A stretch of 64,000 bases of DNA, taken from positions 207,460 to 271,459 of the forward strand of contig JAEWRY010000024.1 in NCBI GenBank assembly GCA_023459875.1, read 5' to 3'. The DNA is from Bacillota bacterium (GTDB lineage: Bacteria > Bacillota > Clostridia > Oscillospirales > Oscillospiraceae). The notes below the pieces were generated by a model. That model was not told where the DNA came from and did no database searches. It was given only the letters and a program-made list of their open reading frames with translations. Positions 25,721 through 33,238 of this stretch are shown one piece after another (positions within the stretch are counted from its first letter, which is position 1; each line of letters opens with the position of its first letter). The translations under genes were made by a program, and so were the position numbers.

Positions 25721-25987
25721 AATATGAACTGCGATGATGAGCATCAGTAACGCCTTGGTTTCTGCACAGAGAGCCCTCGTGAGCTGAAAGAGGGAGAGAA
25801 ACCGGCTGTGAATACGGCTTTGAGCTGCTGCCCGAACGGCTTTTCGCCCAGTAGGCGCATGCCGGGTGACGCCCGTTACAGCGAGGAAGTCTCAGACTTC
25901 GTGAGGTCCCTGCCGCGAGATGGGGACAAACCAGAGGTGGTACCGCGATTTACGCCCTCTGTCCCCGACGGACAGAGGGCATTTTTT
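25721..25987 (+). promoter_or_regulatory. T-box riboswitch, tyrosine-specific
   Basis: The leader has the diagnostic T-box AGGTGGTACCGCG (25935-25947), and a terminator just after it. In stem I, GTGAATACGG presents a TAC tyrosine specifier codon (25813-25815). Uncharged tRNA(Tyr) would pair with TAC and with the T-box bulge to form the antiterminator and let tyrS be transcribed. The specifier matches the gene downstream, which supports the reading. Confidence 0.92.
25954..25987 (+). terminator. T-box regulated terminator
   Basis: GCCCTCTGTCC and GGACAGAGGGC form an 11-bp stem with a 5-nt loop, followed by ATTTTTTA. It is mutually exclusive with the antiterminator formed by the T-box sequence. 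Confidence 0.88.
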
Positions 25988-25990
25988 ACT

Positions 25991-26129
25991 TTATTGTAGA
26001 AGCCCAAAGGGCTTCTACAATAAAAGATGCACGCGGGACGCTCACCGTCCTCCCACGCGAGCGGTGTCATTTCCGAGGTACATGCCCCCGGAAATGACGG
26101 ATTCTATTTTATCCCGCCGCATGCGGCGG
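25991..26129. repeat. Hairpin cluster between T-box terminator and tyrS
   Basis: Three perfect structures: a 15-bp stem TTATTGTAGAAGCCC with its complement (25991-26023, loop AAA), GTCATTTCCG/CGGAAATGAC (26066-26098), and the self-complementary CCGCCGCATGCGGCGG (26114-26129). They lie in the roughly 210-nt stretch between the riboswitch terminator and tyrS and would be part of the read-through mRNA leader. No start with a ribosome-binding site is found among them. Confidence 0.75.
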
Positions 26130-26198
26130 AATTCTGCGAGGCAAAATACGCATCTATACGGAGCTGCTTCCCGCAAAACTAACAAGGAGTGAAGGAAA

Positions 26199-27425
26199 TT
26201 GACGATTTTTGAAGAACTGAAAGCGCGCGGGCTGATCGCCCAGATGACCGACGAGGAAGAGATCAAAGAGCTCATCAACAGCGGTAAGGCTATTTTCTAT
26301 ATCGGGTTCGACCCCACGGCGGATTCTCTCCATGTGGGTCATTTCATGGCCCTGTGCCTTATGAAGCGGCTGCAGATGGCGGGCAACAAGCCCATCGCCC
26401 TCATCGGCGGCGGAACAGGCATGATCGGCGACCCCTCCGGCCGGAGCGACCTGCGCCAGATGATGACGGTGGAGACCATCGAGCACAACTGCGCCTGCTT
26501 CAAGAAGCAGATGGAGAAATTCATCGACTTTTCCGAGGGAAAGGCCATGATGGTAAACAACGCCGACTGGCTCATGAGCCTTAACTATGTGGAGTTTCTC
26601 CGCGAGGTAGGCCCCCACTTCTCGGTAAACAATATGCTGCGGGCCGAGTGCTACCGGCAGCGCATGGAGAAGGGGCTCTCCTTCCTGGAATTCAACTATA
26701 TGATCATGCAGAGCTACGATTTCTATGCCCTCTACCAGAAGTACGGCTGCAACATGCAGTTCGGCGGCGACGACCAGTGGAGCAACATGCTCGGCGGCAC
26801 CGAGCTAATCCGGCGCAAGCTGGGGAAGAACGCCTGCGCCATGACCATCACCCTGCTTTTAAACTCCGAGGGGAAGAAGATGGGCAAAACGGCTTCCGGC
26901 GCGGTGTGGCTGGACCCCAACAAGACCTCGCCCTACGAGTTTTATCAGTACTGGCGCAACGTGGAAGACGCGGACGTCATCAAGTGCCTGCGCCTTCTGA
27001 CCTTCCTGCCTCTGGAACAAATCGACGAGATGGCAAAGTGGAAGGACAGCGAAATTAACCGCGCCAAGGAGATCCTGGCCTTCGAGCTGACCGCTTTGGT
27101 CCACAGCAGGGAAGAGGCGGAAAAGGCCCAGACCACCGCCCGGGGACTTTTCTCCGCGGGCGGGAATGCCGCCGACATGCCCGCCACCGAAATCAAGACG
27201 GAGGAGTTCACGGACGGGACCATCGGCATCCTGGACCTCATGGTGAAATGCGCTCTCGCCCCCTCAAAGGGAGAAGCGCGCAGGCTCGTACAGCAGGGCG
27301 GGGTGGAGGTAAACGGTGTAAAGCTGGATAACATTACAGCTGTATACGGCCCAAAGGAGCTCAGCGGAAACGGGATCGTCATTAGAAAAGGAAAGAAAGT
27401 ATTCCACAGGATTTTTATAGCATAA
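26199..27425 (+). CDS. tyrS: Tyrosyl-tRNA synthetase
   Basis: 408 residues. The start codon is TTG at 26199 (GGAAATTGACG) after AAGGAGTGAAGG. Class I motifs are present: DPTADSLHVGH (HIGH type) and KKMGKT (KMSKS type), and QFGGDDQWSNML for tyrosine/tRNA contacts. The C-terminal 60 residues form an S4 domain (EARRLVQQGGVEVNG). It charges tRNA(Tyr); expression is controlled by the tyrosine T-box upstream. Confidence 0.96.
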   Translation: MTIFEELKARGLIAQMTDEEEIKELINSGKAIFYIGFDPTADSLHVGHFMALCLMKRLQMAGNKPIALIGGGTGMIGDPSGRSDLRQMMTVETIEHNCACFKKQMEKFIDFSEGKAMMVNNADWLMSLNYVEFLREVGPHFSVNNMLRAECYRQRMEKGLSFLEFNYMIMQSYDFYALYQKYGCNMQFGGDDQWSNMLGGTELIRRKLGKNACAMTITLLLNSEGKKMGKTASGAVWLDPNKTSPYEFYQYWRNVEDADVIKCLRLLTFLPLEQIDEMAKWKDSEINRAKEILAFELTALVHSREEAEKAQTTARGLFSAGGNAADMPATEIKTEEFTDGTIGILDLMVKCALAPSKGEARRLVQQGGVEVNGVKLDNITAVYGPKELSGNGIVIRKGKKVFHRIFIA

Positions 27426-27436
27426 GGAGGAATTCT

Positions 27437-28288
27437 ATGTACCGAATCGTTAAAAAGAAGCCGTTGCACGAAACCGTAACGCAAATGGAGATCGAGGCGC
27501 CGGCGGTGGCGCGCAAAGCCCTGGCGGGACAGTTCATCATCCTGCGCATCGACGAAGCGGGAGAGCGCATTCCCCTCACCATCGCGGGGTACGACAGGAA
27601 GGCCGGCACAGTCACCATCATCTTTCAGAAGGTGGGCGCTACAACGAACCGCCTGGACGCGCTAAAAGAGGGCGACAGCCTTCTGGATTTTGTGGGTCCC
27701 CTGGGAAAACCCAGCAATCTGGAGGGTAAGGCGGGCAAGAAGATCGCCGTCATCGGCGGCGGACTTGGAATCGCCATCGCTTACCCCCAGGCAAAGGCAC
27801 TGCACGAGGCGGGCGCCGACGTGGATATCATCGTGGGCTTCCGCAGCACCAGCCTCTTCATTCTAATCGACGAGCTGGGCAAGGCCTGCCACAACCTCTA
27901 TGTGATGACCGACGACGGCAGCAACGGCAACAAGGGCTTCGTGACCACGGCGCTGGAAAACCAGCTCAAGGCGGGCAGAAGATACGACGAGGTCATCGCC
28001 ATCGGCCCCCTACCCATGATGCGCGCGGTGAGTATGGTTACGAAGGAATACGATATTCCCACCACGGTCTCCATGAACCCCATCATGATCGACGGCACCG
28101 GGATGTGCGGCGGCTGCCGCCTCACCGTGGGCGGCATGACCAAATTCGCCTGCGTGGACGGCCCGGAGTTCGACGGCTTTCTGGTGGACTTTGACGAGGC
28201 CATCGCCAGAAGCCGGATGTACAAGTCCGAAGAGTTGAAGAGCATGGAGCGCCTCCACTGCAATCTGATGAAGGGAGGGGAGCGCTGA
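27437..28288 (+). CDS. nfnA: NfnA: FAD/NAD-binding, [2Fe-2S] subunit of transhydrogenase
   Basis: 283 residues. A ferredoxin-reductase-like fold with an FAD part (ERIPLTIAGYDR), an NAD part (AVIGGGLGIAIAYPQAKAL) and a C-terminal cluster motif (GTGMCGGCRLTV ... FACVDGPEFDG). It pairs with the next gene as NfnAB, the electron-bifurcating NADH-dependent ferredoxin:NADP oxidoreductase of anaerobes; related proteins are annotated as sulfide dehydrogenase or DHOD electron-transfer subunits. AAGGAGG precedes the ATG. Ends exactly at the nfnB ATG. Confidence 0.9.
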   Translation: MYRIVKKKPLHETVTQMEIEAPAVARKALAGQFIILRIDEAGERIPLTIAGYDRKAGTVTIIFQKVGATTNRLDALKEGDSLLDFVGPLGKPSNLEGKAGKKIAVIGGGLGIAIAYPQAKALHEAGADVDIIVGFRSTSLFILIDELGKACHNLYVMTDDGSNGNKGFVTTALENQLKAGRRYDEVIAIGPLPMMRAVSMVTKEYDIPTTVSMNPIMIDGTGMCGGCRLTVGGMTKFACVDGPEFDGFLVDFDEAIARSRMYKSEELKSMERLHCNLMKGGER

Positions 28289-29697
28289 TGGCCAACATGG
28301 AGCCGAAAAAGACCCCCGCCGTGGAACAGAACCCCATGGTGCGGAAAGGCAACTTTGAAGAAGTGAGCTACGGCTATACCACCTATGAAATGGCTAAGGG
28401 CGAGGCCGAGCGCTGCCTCAGCTGCAAGAACCAGCCCTGCGTGGAAGGCTGCCCCGTGAATGTGCGCATTCCGGAGTTCATCGCGAAGATCAGGGAAAAC
28501 AAGCTCGCCGAGGCTTACGGCATCCTCCGCTCCACCAACTCCCTGCCCGCCGTCTGCGGCAGAGTCTGCCCCCAGGAGAGCCAGTGTGAGTCCAAGTGCG
28601 TGCGCGGCATCAAGCACGAGCCGGTGGGCATCGGCCGGCTGGAGCGCTTTGTGGCCGACTGGGCCATGCGCCCAGAAAACGGGGGCAAGGCTGATGCGGC
28701 GAAAGCAGAGCGACACAACGGGAAAAAGGTGGCCGTCATCGGCTCCGGTCCTGCGGGGCTTACCTGCGCGGGCGATCTGGCAAAACTGGGCTACAAGGTC
28801 ACGATTTTTGAAGCCTTACATACCCCCGGCGGAGTGCTGGTGTACGGCATTCCCGAGTTCCGTCTGCCCAAGGTGCTGGTCAGGAAGGAAATCGCAACGG
28901 TGGAGGCCATGGGCGTGGAAATTAGGACCAACATGGTGATCGGCCGGAGCCTCTCTCTGGACGAGCTGATGTCGGAGGAGGGCTTTGAAGCCGTGTTCGT
29001 GGGCTCGGGCGCGGGTCTTCCCAACTTCCAGAGGATTCCCGGCGAGAACCTGAACAGTGTTTATTCGGCCAACGAATTTCTCACCCGCATCAATCTGATG
29101 AAGGCCTATACCTTCCCGAAAGCCGATACCCCCGTGCGCGTGGGTAAGAGCGTCGCGGTGATCGGCGGCGGCAACGTGGCCATGGACGCCGCCCGCTGCG
29201 CCAAGCGTCTGGGTGCGGAAAACGTCTACATCGTCTACCGCCGCAGTGAGGTGGAAATGCCCGCCCGGGTGGAGGAAGTCCACCACGCGAAAGAAGAGGG
29301 CATCATCTTCAAGCTTCTGTGCAACCCCACAAAGATCATCGGGGATGAAAACGGTTACGTGAAAGCCATGGAGTGCGTGGAGATGGAGCTTGGCGATCCG
29401 GATAAGAGCGGCCGCCGCAGCCCTGTGGTGAAGAAGGGCAGCGAGTTCACCCTGAACGTGGAAACCGTGGTGGTTGCCATCGGAAACAGCCCCAACCCCC
29501 TTATCAAAAACACCACCCCCGGCCTTGCCACCGAGAAATGGGGCGGCATCGTAGCCGACGAGGAGACGGGCAGAACCTCCAAGGATGGCGTCTGGGCAGG
29601 CGGCGACGCCGTCACCGGCGCTGCCACCGTCATTCTTGCCATGGGCGCGGGGAAGAAAGCCGCAAAGGACATCGACGAATACCTGAGTAAAAAATAA
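28288..29697 (+). CDS. nfnB: NfnB: NADPH-binding subunit (glutamate synthase small-chain family)
   Basis: 469 residues, often annotated gltA (homotetrameric glutamate synthase). Two Cys clusters for [4Fe-4S] centres at the N-terminus (CLSCKNQPCVEGCPVN; CGRVCPQESQCESKC), then FAD (VAVIGSGPAGLTCAGDLA) and NADPH (SVAVIGGGNVAMDAARCA) Rossmann motifs. There is no separate glutamate synthase large subunit nearby and nfnA is coupled, which favours the NfnAB transhydrogenase role over glutamate synthesis. Followed by a strong terminator. Confidence 0.9.
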   Translation: MANMEPKKTPAVEQNPMVRKGNFEEVSYGYTTYEMAKGEAERCLSCKNQPCVEGCPVNVRIPEFIAKIRENKLAEAYGILRSTNSLPAVCGRVCPQESQCESKCVRGIKHEPVGIGRLERFVADWAMRPENGGKADAAKAERHNGKKVAVIGSGPAGLTCAGDLAKLGYKVTIFEALHTPGGVLVYGIPEFRLPKVLVRKEIATVEAMGVEIRTNMVIGRSLSLDELMSEEGFEAVFVGSGAGLPNFQRIPGENLNSVYSANEFLTRINLMKAYTFPKADTPVRVGKSVAVIGGGNVAMDAARCAKRLGAENVYIVYRRSEVEMPARVEEVHHAKEEGIIFKLLCNPTKIIGDENGYVKAMECVEMELGDPDKSGRRSPVVKKGSEFTLNVETVVVAIGNSPNPLIKNTTPGLATEKWGGIVADEETGRTSKDGVWAGGDAVTGAATVILAMGAGKKAAKDIDEYLSKK

Positions 29698-29702
29698 ATA
29701 AT

Positions 29703-29742
29703 ACTCAAAGGGGCGTCTCAGATTTGAGACGCCCCTTTGAGT
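29703..29742 (+). terminator. nfnAB terminator
   Basis: ACTCAAAGGGGCGTCTCA and its exact complement form an 18-bp stem with a 4-nt loop, 6 nt after nfnB. The T-content after it is low (TTGTCATT), but stem strength is high. Confidence 0.75.
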
Positions 29743-29744
29743 TT

Positions 29745-29825
29745 GTCATTCTGAGGCTAAAAGCCAAAGAATCTTTGTGCGCGTCAATGACGGAATAAGA
29801 TCCTTCGCTTATCGCTCAGGATGAC
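29745..29825. repeat. Dispersed GTCATTCTGAG-type repeat unit
   Basis: An 81-nt unit with ends GTCATTCTGAG and CTCAGGATGAC (inverted, one mismatch) and inner AAAGAATCTT / AAGATCCTT segments. I recall such GTCATTCTGAG...CTCAGAATGAC units as common intergenic repeats in clostridia and other anaerobes. No coding capacity. Confidence 0.6.
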
Positions 29826-29891
29826 GTTCTTATCCGGTTTTTTACTGCTGCTGGTGTACCCAACACTCACAGGTACCTTAGTTAATGTTCG

Positions 29892-30124
29892 CTGAATAAA
29901 GCAAAAATATAGTCTATCAATGCTTCAAGCTGTTTTTGCTTTATTCAGGTGCAAGAATTTTGACCAATTATGGTCAAAAACCTTGCACTTTTGATTTGCG
30001 GCGTGTGTCCGCAAGTCAAAACGGACAGTCATCAATGTATCTGAAGCAGCATAACAGTGCTGTTTTGATGCCCCAAAGGGCAATTTTTGCCCTTTGGGCG
30101 AATGCGATGCGGAAATCGCATTCG
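29892..30124. repeat. Cluster of five further inverted repeats between nfnB and dapB
   Basis: CTGAATAAAGCAAAAA with its complement (29892-29948, 16 bp, 25-nt loop); GTGCAAG...TTGACC with GGTCAA...CTTGCAC (29949-29988, two mismatches); TTTTGATTTGCGG / CCGCAAGTCAAAA (29989-30021); CCCAAAGGGCAA / TTGCCCTTTGGG (30072-30098); CGAATGCGAT / ATCGCATTCG (30099-30124). They abut one another almost without spacers. The block is framed by a 10-nt direct repeat TTAGTTAATG at 29878 and 30136. No gene found. Confidence 0.7.
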
Positions 30125-30135
30125 TTCAGTGGACA

Positions 30136-30897
30136 TTAGTTAATGGCTTCTATCAAGGCCGACATCTGATAAAGCCCCGGTTCTTTTCCAGCAATAAATT
30201 TCGCGGAGCGAAGGGCGCCCACGGCGAACACCTCCCGGGATGCGGCCCGGTGGGAGAGCTCGATCACCTCGTCGCGTCCCGCGAATATGACGGTGTGGTC
30301 GCCGACGATGGTACCGCCGCGGATGGAGGAAATCCCGATCTCCCGCTTGTCCCTCGGCTTGCGCACGCTCTGGCGGTCGTAGACGTACTCCGGCTCGTAG
30401 GAGAGCGCTTCCTTCGCCGCGTCGGCCAGCATGAGGGCGGTGCCGCTGGGGGCGTCCACCTTGCGGTTATGGTGGGCTTCCACGATTTCAATGTCAAAGT
30501 CATCGCCGAGCAGGGAAGCTGCTTTCCGCACTAAATCCATGAGCAGGTTAACGCCCAGGGACATGTTGGCGGAGCGGAAGATGGGGATAAGCCTGGAAGC
30601 CGCCTCGATCTTTTTAATCTGCTCGGGAGAGTACCCCGTGGTGGAGAGAACGGCAGGCAGCTTTTTTGCCGTGCAGTAGTCCAGAAGGGGAAGAAGGGCG
30701 GCAGGGTTGGAGAAATCGACCAGCACATCCGCGTCCAGTTGGCAGTCCCGGGGAGCGGAGAACACGGGAAAGTCACGGGTTACCGGACCCAGAATATCAA
30801 AGCCGGCCACAACCTCGACCTGGGCGTCGGCGGCACAGATAGACTCCAGCACCCGGCCCATCCGGCCGTTGCAGCCGGAGATGATTATCTTCAGCAT
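30136..30897 (-). CDS. dapB: 4-hydroxy-tetrahydrodipicolinate reductase
   Basis: 253 residues. N-terminal nucleotide-binding IISGCNGRMGRVLE and the catalytic EAHHNRKVDAPSGTAL motif identify DapB. It reduces HTPA to tetrahydrodipicolinate in diaminopimelate/lysine synthesis, also the route to spore dipicolinate. AAGGAG lies 6 nt upstream of the ATG. Last gene of the minus-strand asd-dapA-dapB operon, 88 nt after dapA. Confidence 0.96.
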   Translation of the reverse strand: MLKIIISGCNGRMGRVLESICAADAQVEVVAGFDILGPVTRDFPVFSAPRDCQLDADVLVDFSNPAALLPLLDYCTAKKLPAVLSTTGYSPEQIKKIEAASRLIPIFRSANMSLGVNLLMDLVRKAASLLGDDFDIEIVEAHHNRKVDAPSGTALMLADAAKEALSYEPEYVYDRQSVRKPRDKREIGISSIRGGTIVGDHTVIFAGRDEVIELSHRAASREVFAVGALRSAKFIAGKEPGLYQMSALIEAIN

Positions 30898-30985
30898 GGC
30901 AGCTCCTTTCAGGGGGCCAGGCCCCCGACGGAAGATAAAGGCCCGGCAATCCGCGGGGGAGAGCCGGACCTTTTTTGTGCTTCAA

Positions 30986-31873
30986 TCAGAGTAAATCGAC
31001 CCGCTTCATGGCGCTCTTGAGGGTGGCGAGGGTTCCCTCACCCATTTCGCACAGGGGCAGGCGCAGCGAGCCCACGTTGATGCCCACCAGATTGAGGGCG
31101 GTCTTGATGGGAATGGGGTTTACCTCCACAAAGAGAGCATCGATCAGTTCCATGTATTTGAGCTGGAGTTTCGCGGCTTCGGTGAAGTTTCCCTCCAGGC
31201 ACAGGTGGGTCATCTGAACCATGACGGCGGGGACCAGATTGGCGGCCACCGAGATGACGCCCTTGGCACCCAGCGACATCATGGGCACCACCTGGTCGTC
31301 GTTGCCAGACCAGATATAAAAGTCGTCGCCGCAGACGGATCTGGTGTGGGCCAGCAGGGAAAAGTCGCCGGAGGCCTCCTTGACGCCGTTGATCTGGGGG
31401 TTCTGGGCAAGCGTTCTGTAAGTATCCGCCTTGAAGGAAACGCCGGTGCGGGAGGGGACGTTATAGAGGATAATGGGAAGGTCGACCCGGTCGGCAATGT
31501 ACTCAATGTGCTTGATGAGGCCGAGCTGAGAGGCTTTGTTATAGTAGGGGGTGACGTGGAGCAGCGCGTCCGCGCCGGAATCCTGGGCGTGCTGGGAGAG
31601 ATAAAGAGCGGCGGAGGTATCGTTGCTGCCGGCGCCGGCCACCACCTTACAGCGGCGGTTTACGTGCCTGACGCAGAATTCCACAGCGGCAATATGCTCC
31701 CGGATGCTCAGGGTGGAGGTTTCGCCGGTGGTGCCGCAGACGCAGATGGCGTCCACGCCGCCGGCGAGCTGCTGGTCGATCAGCTTGCCGAATATATCAT
31801 AATTTATAGCGCCGTTTTCATCAAAGGGGGTCACAATGGCGGGGCAGGTACCGGTAAATACGGGCTCTCTCAT
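30986..31873 (-). CDS. dapA: 4-hydroxy-tetrahydrodipicolinate synthase
   Basis: 295 residues, standard length. CGTTGETSTL, the active-site tyrosine region PIILYNVPSRTG and the Schiff-base lysine in GVKEASGD are all present. DapA condenses aspartate semialdehyde with pyruvate. AAAGGA is 9 nt upstream of the ATG. Middle gene of the operon; 49 nt after asd. Confidence 0.96.
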   Translation of the reverse strand: MREPVFTGTCPAIVTPFDENGAINYDIFGKLIDQQLAGGVDAICVCGTTGETSTLSIREHIAAVEFCVRHVNRRCKVVAGAGSNDTSAALYLSQHAQDSGADALLHVTPYYNKASQLGLIKHIEYIADRVDLPIILYNVPSRTGVSFKADTYRTLAQNPQINGVKEASGDFSLLAHTRSVCGDDFYIWSGNDDQVVPMMSLGAKGVISVAANLVPAVMVQMTHLCLEGNFTEAAKLQLKYMELIDALFVEVNPIPIKTALNLVGINVGSLRLPLCEMGEGTLATLKSAMKRVDLL

Positions 31874-31922
31874 TGATTAACATCCTTTCCGACAGTCAAA
31901 AGACTGTCTGCAGTCTGTTTGG

Positions 31923-33008
31923 TCAGCTGTGTACGATATACCCTTCGGCGCAAAGCAGCTCGGCGAGCAGTACTCCGCCGCCGGCAGCGCCGCGGAGGGT
32001 GTTATGGGACAGGCAGACAAATTTATAGTCGTACTGGGTATCCGGACGCAGACGGCCGACGGAGATCGCCATGCCGCCTTCCAAATCGCGGTCCAGGCGG
32101 GTCTGCGGCCGGTCCGGCTCTTCAAAATAGCGCAGGAACTGGCTGGGGGCAGAAGGAAGCATCAGCTCCTGGGGACGGCCCCTGAAAGCTTTCCAGGCGT
32201 CTTTCATCTCGTCCATGGAGGGTTTATTCTCAAAGGTGACAAAGGTGGCCGCCGTGTGGCCGTTGGTAACGGGTACGCGGAGGCATTGGGCGGTGATGGC
32301 GGGGGCGGCTGCGTTCACGATGACGCCGTCTTTGACGGCGCCCCAGACCTTCAGAGGCTCCTGCTCGCTCTTCTCTTCCTCTCCGCCGATATAGGGGATG
32401 AGGTTATCCACCATTTCCGGCCAGGTGGCAAAGGTTTTGCCCGCGCCGGAAATCGCCTGATAGGTGCAGACCAGAATTTTGGACAGTCCGAAAGAGCGAA
32501 GGGGATGCAGAGCGGGGACATAGCTCTGAATGGAGCAGTTGGACTTCACGGCGATAAAGCCGCGTGCCGCCCCCAATCGCTTTCGCTGAAAGTCAATGAC
32601 GCCCAGGTGCTCGGGGTTGAGCTCCGGAATTACCATGGGAACGTCGGGTGTCCAGCGGTGGGCGCTGTTGTTGGAGATGACCGGGCACTCGCGCTTTGCG
32701 TAAGCCTCTTCCAGAGAGCGGATCTCTTCCTTTTTCATATCCACGGCGGAAAAGACAAAATCGACCGAGGAGACGACGGTGTCCAGATCGCCCACAGCGT
32801 CCAGCACGACGATGCACTTCGCTTTTTCTGGCATGGGGGTCTCCATAGCCCAGCGCGCACCGACCGCCTCGGCGTAGGTTTTGCCCGCGGAACGGGGGCT
32901 GGCCGCGATTGCGGTCAGCTCGAACCAGGGGTGATTCTCGAGAAGGGAAATGAAACGCTGGCCTACCATACCAGTGCCGCCCAGTACGCCAACCTTGAAC
33001 TTTTCCAT
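31923..33008 (-). CDS. asd: Aspartate-semialdehyde dehydrogenase, archaeal-type
   Basis: 361 residues. VGVLGGTGMVGQRFISLL is the nucleotide-binding loop and AVKSNCSIQSYVPALHPL holds the catalytic cysteine. Length and motifs are those of the longer archaeal/fungal-type enzyme rather than the classical bacterial Asd; this form is frequent in clostridia. It makes aspartate semialdehyde for lysine, threonine and methionine. AGGAGG precedes the ATG. First gene of the minus-strand operon; no lysine riboswitch or T-box is seen upstream. Confidence 0.94.
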   Translation of the reverse strand: MEKFKVGVLGGTGMVGQRFISLLENHPWFELTAIAASPRSAGKTYAEAVGARWAMETPMPEKAKCIVVLDAVGDLDTVVSSVDFVFSAVDMKKEEIRSLEEAYAKRECPVISNNSAHRWTPDVPMVIPELNPEHLGVIDFQRKRLGAARGFIAVKSNCSIQSYVPALHPLRSFGLSKILVCTYQAISGAGKTFATWPEMVDNLIPYIGGEEEKSEQEPLKVWGAVKDGVIVNAAAPAITAQCLRVPVTNGHTAATFVTFENKPSMDEMKDAWKAFRGRPQELMLPSAPSQFLRYFEEPDRPQTRLDRDLEGGMAISVGRLRPDTQYDYKFVCLSHNTLRGAAGGGVLLAELLCAEGYIVHS

Positions 33009-33072
33009 TGCAACCGGCCTCCTGCCTAACCTATATATATTCTTTAACTTCTTACAAATTCTAAAACAGCGG

Positions 33073-33102
33073 TTGAAATCAGGTCGAATTTTGTATTATA
33101 AT
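33073..33102 (+). promoter_or_regulatory. Promoter for the SpoIID/LytB gene; shared -10 palindrome with asd side
   Basis: TTGAAA (33073-33078), an 18-nt spacer and TATAAT (33097-33102) on the plus strand. ATTATAAT is self-complementary, so a -10 for the divergent asd operon overlaps it, although no good minus-strand -35 is found. Confidence 0.45.
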
Positions 33103-33238
33103 TAACTTTATTGAGGGCGCGTAGACGCATGGTTCCGGAGAATATGCGGAAATATACGAATATTTTATAAATCATAGCACGCCAATCAAGGGGTGTCAAT
33201 GCAGTTGACATTGACGATACATAGAAATGGGGAAGCAA

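Noticed and set aside
33009..33238. Lysine riboswitch or lysine T-box upstream of asd
   Set aside because: The region lacks the T-box AGGTGGTACCGCG and any lysine-riboswitch-like core; only promoter-like boxes are seen.
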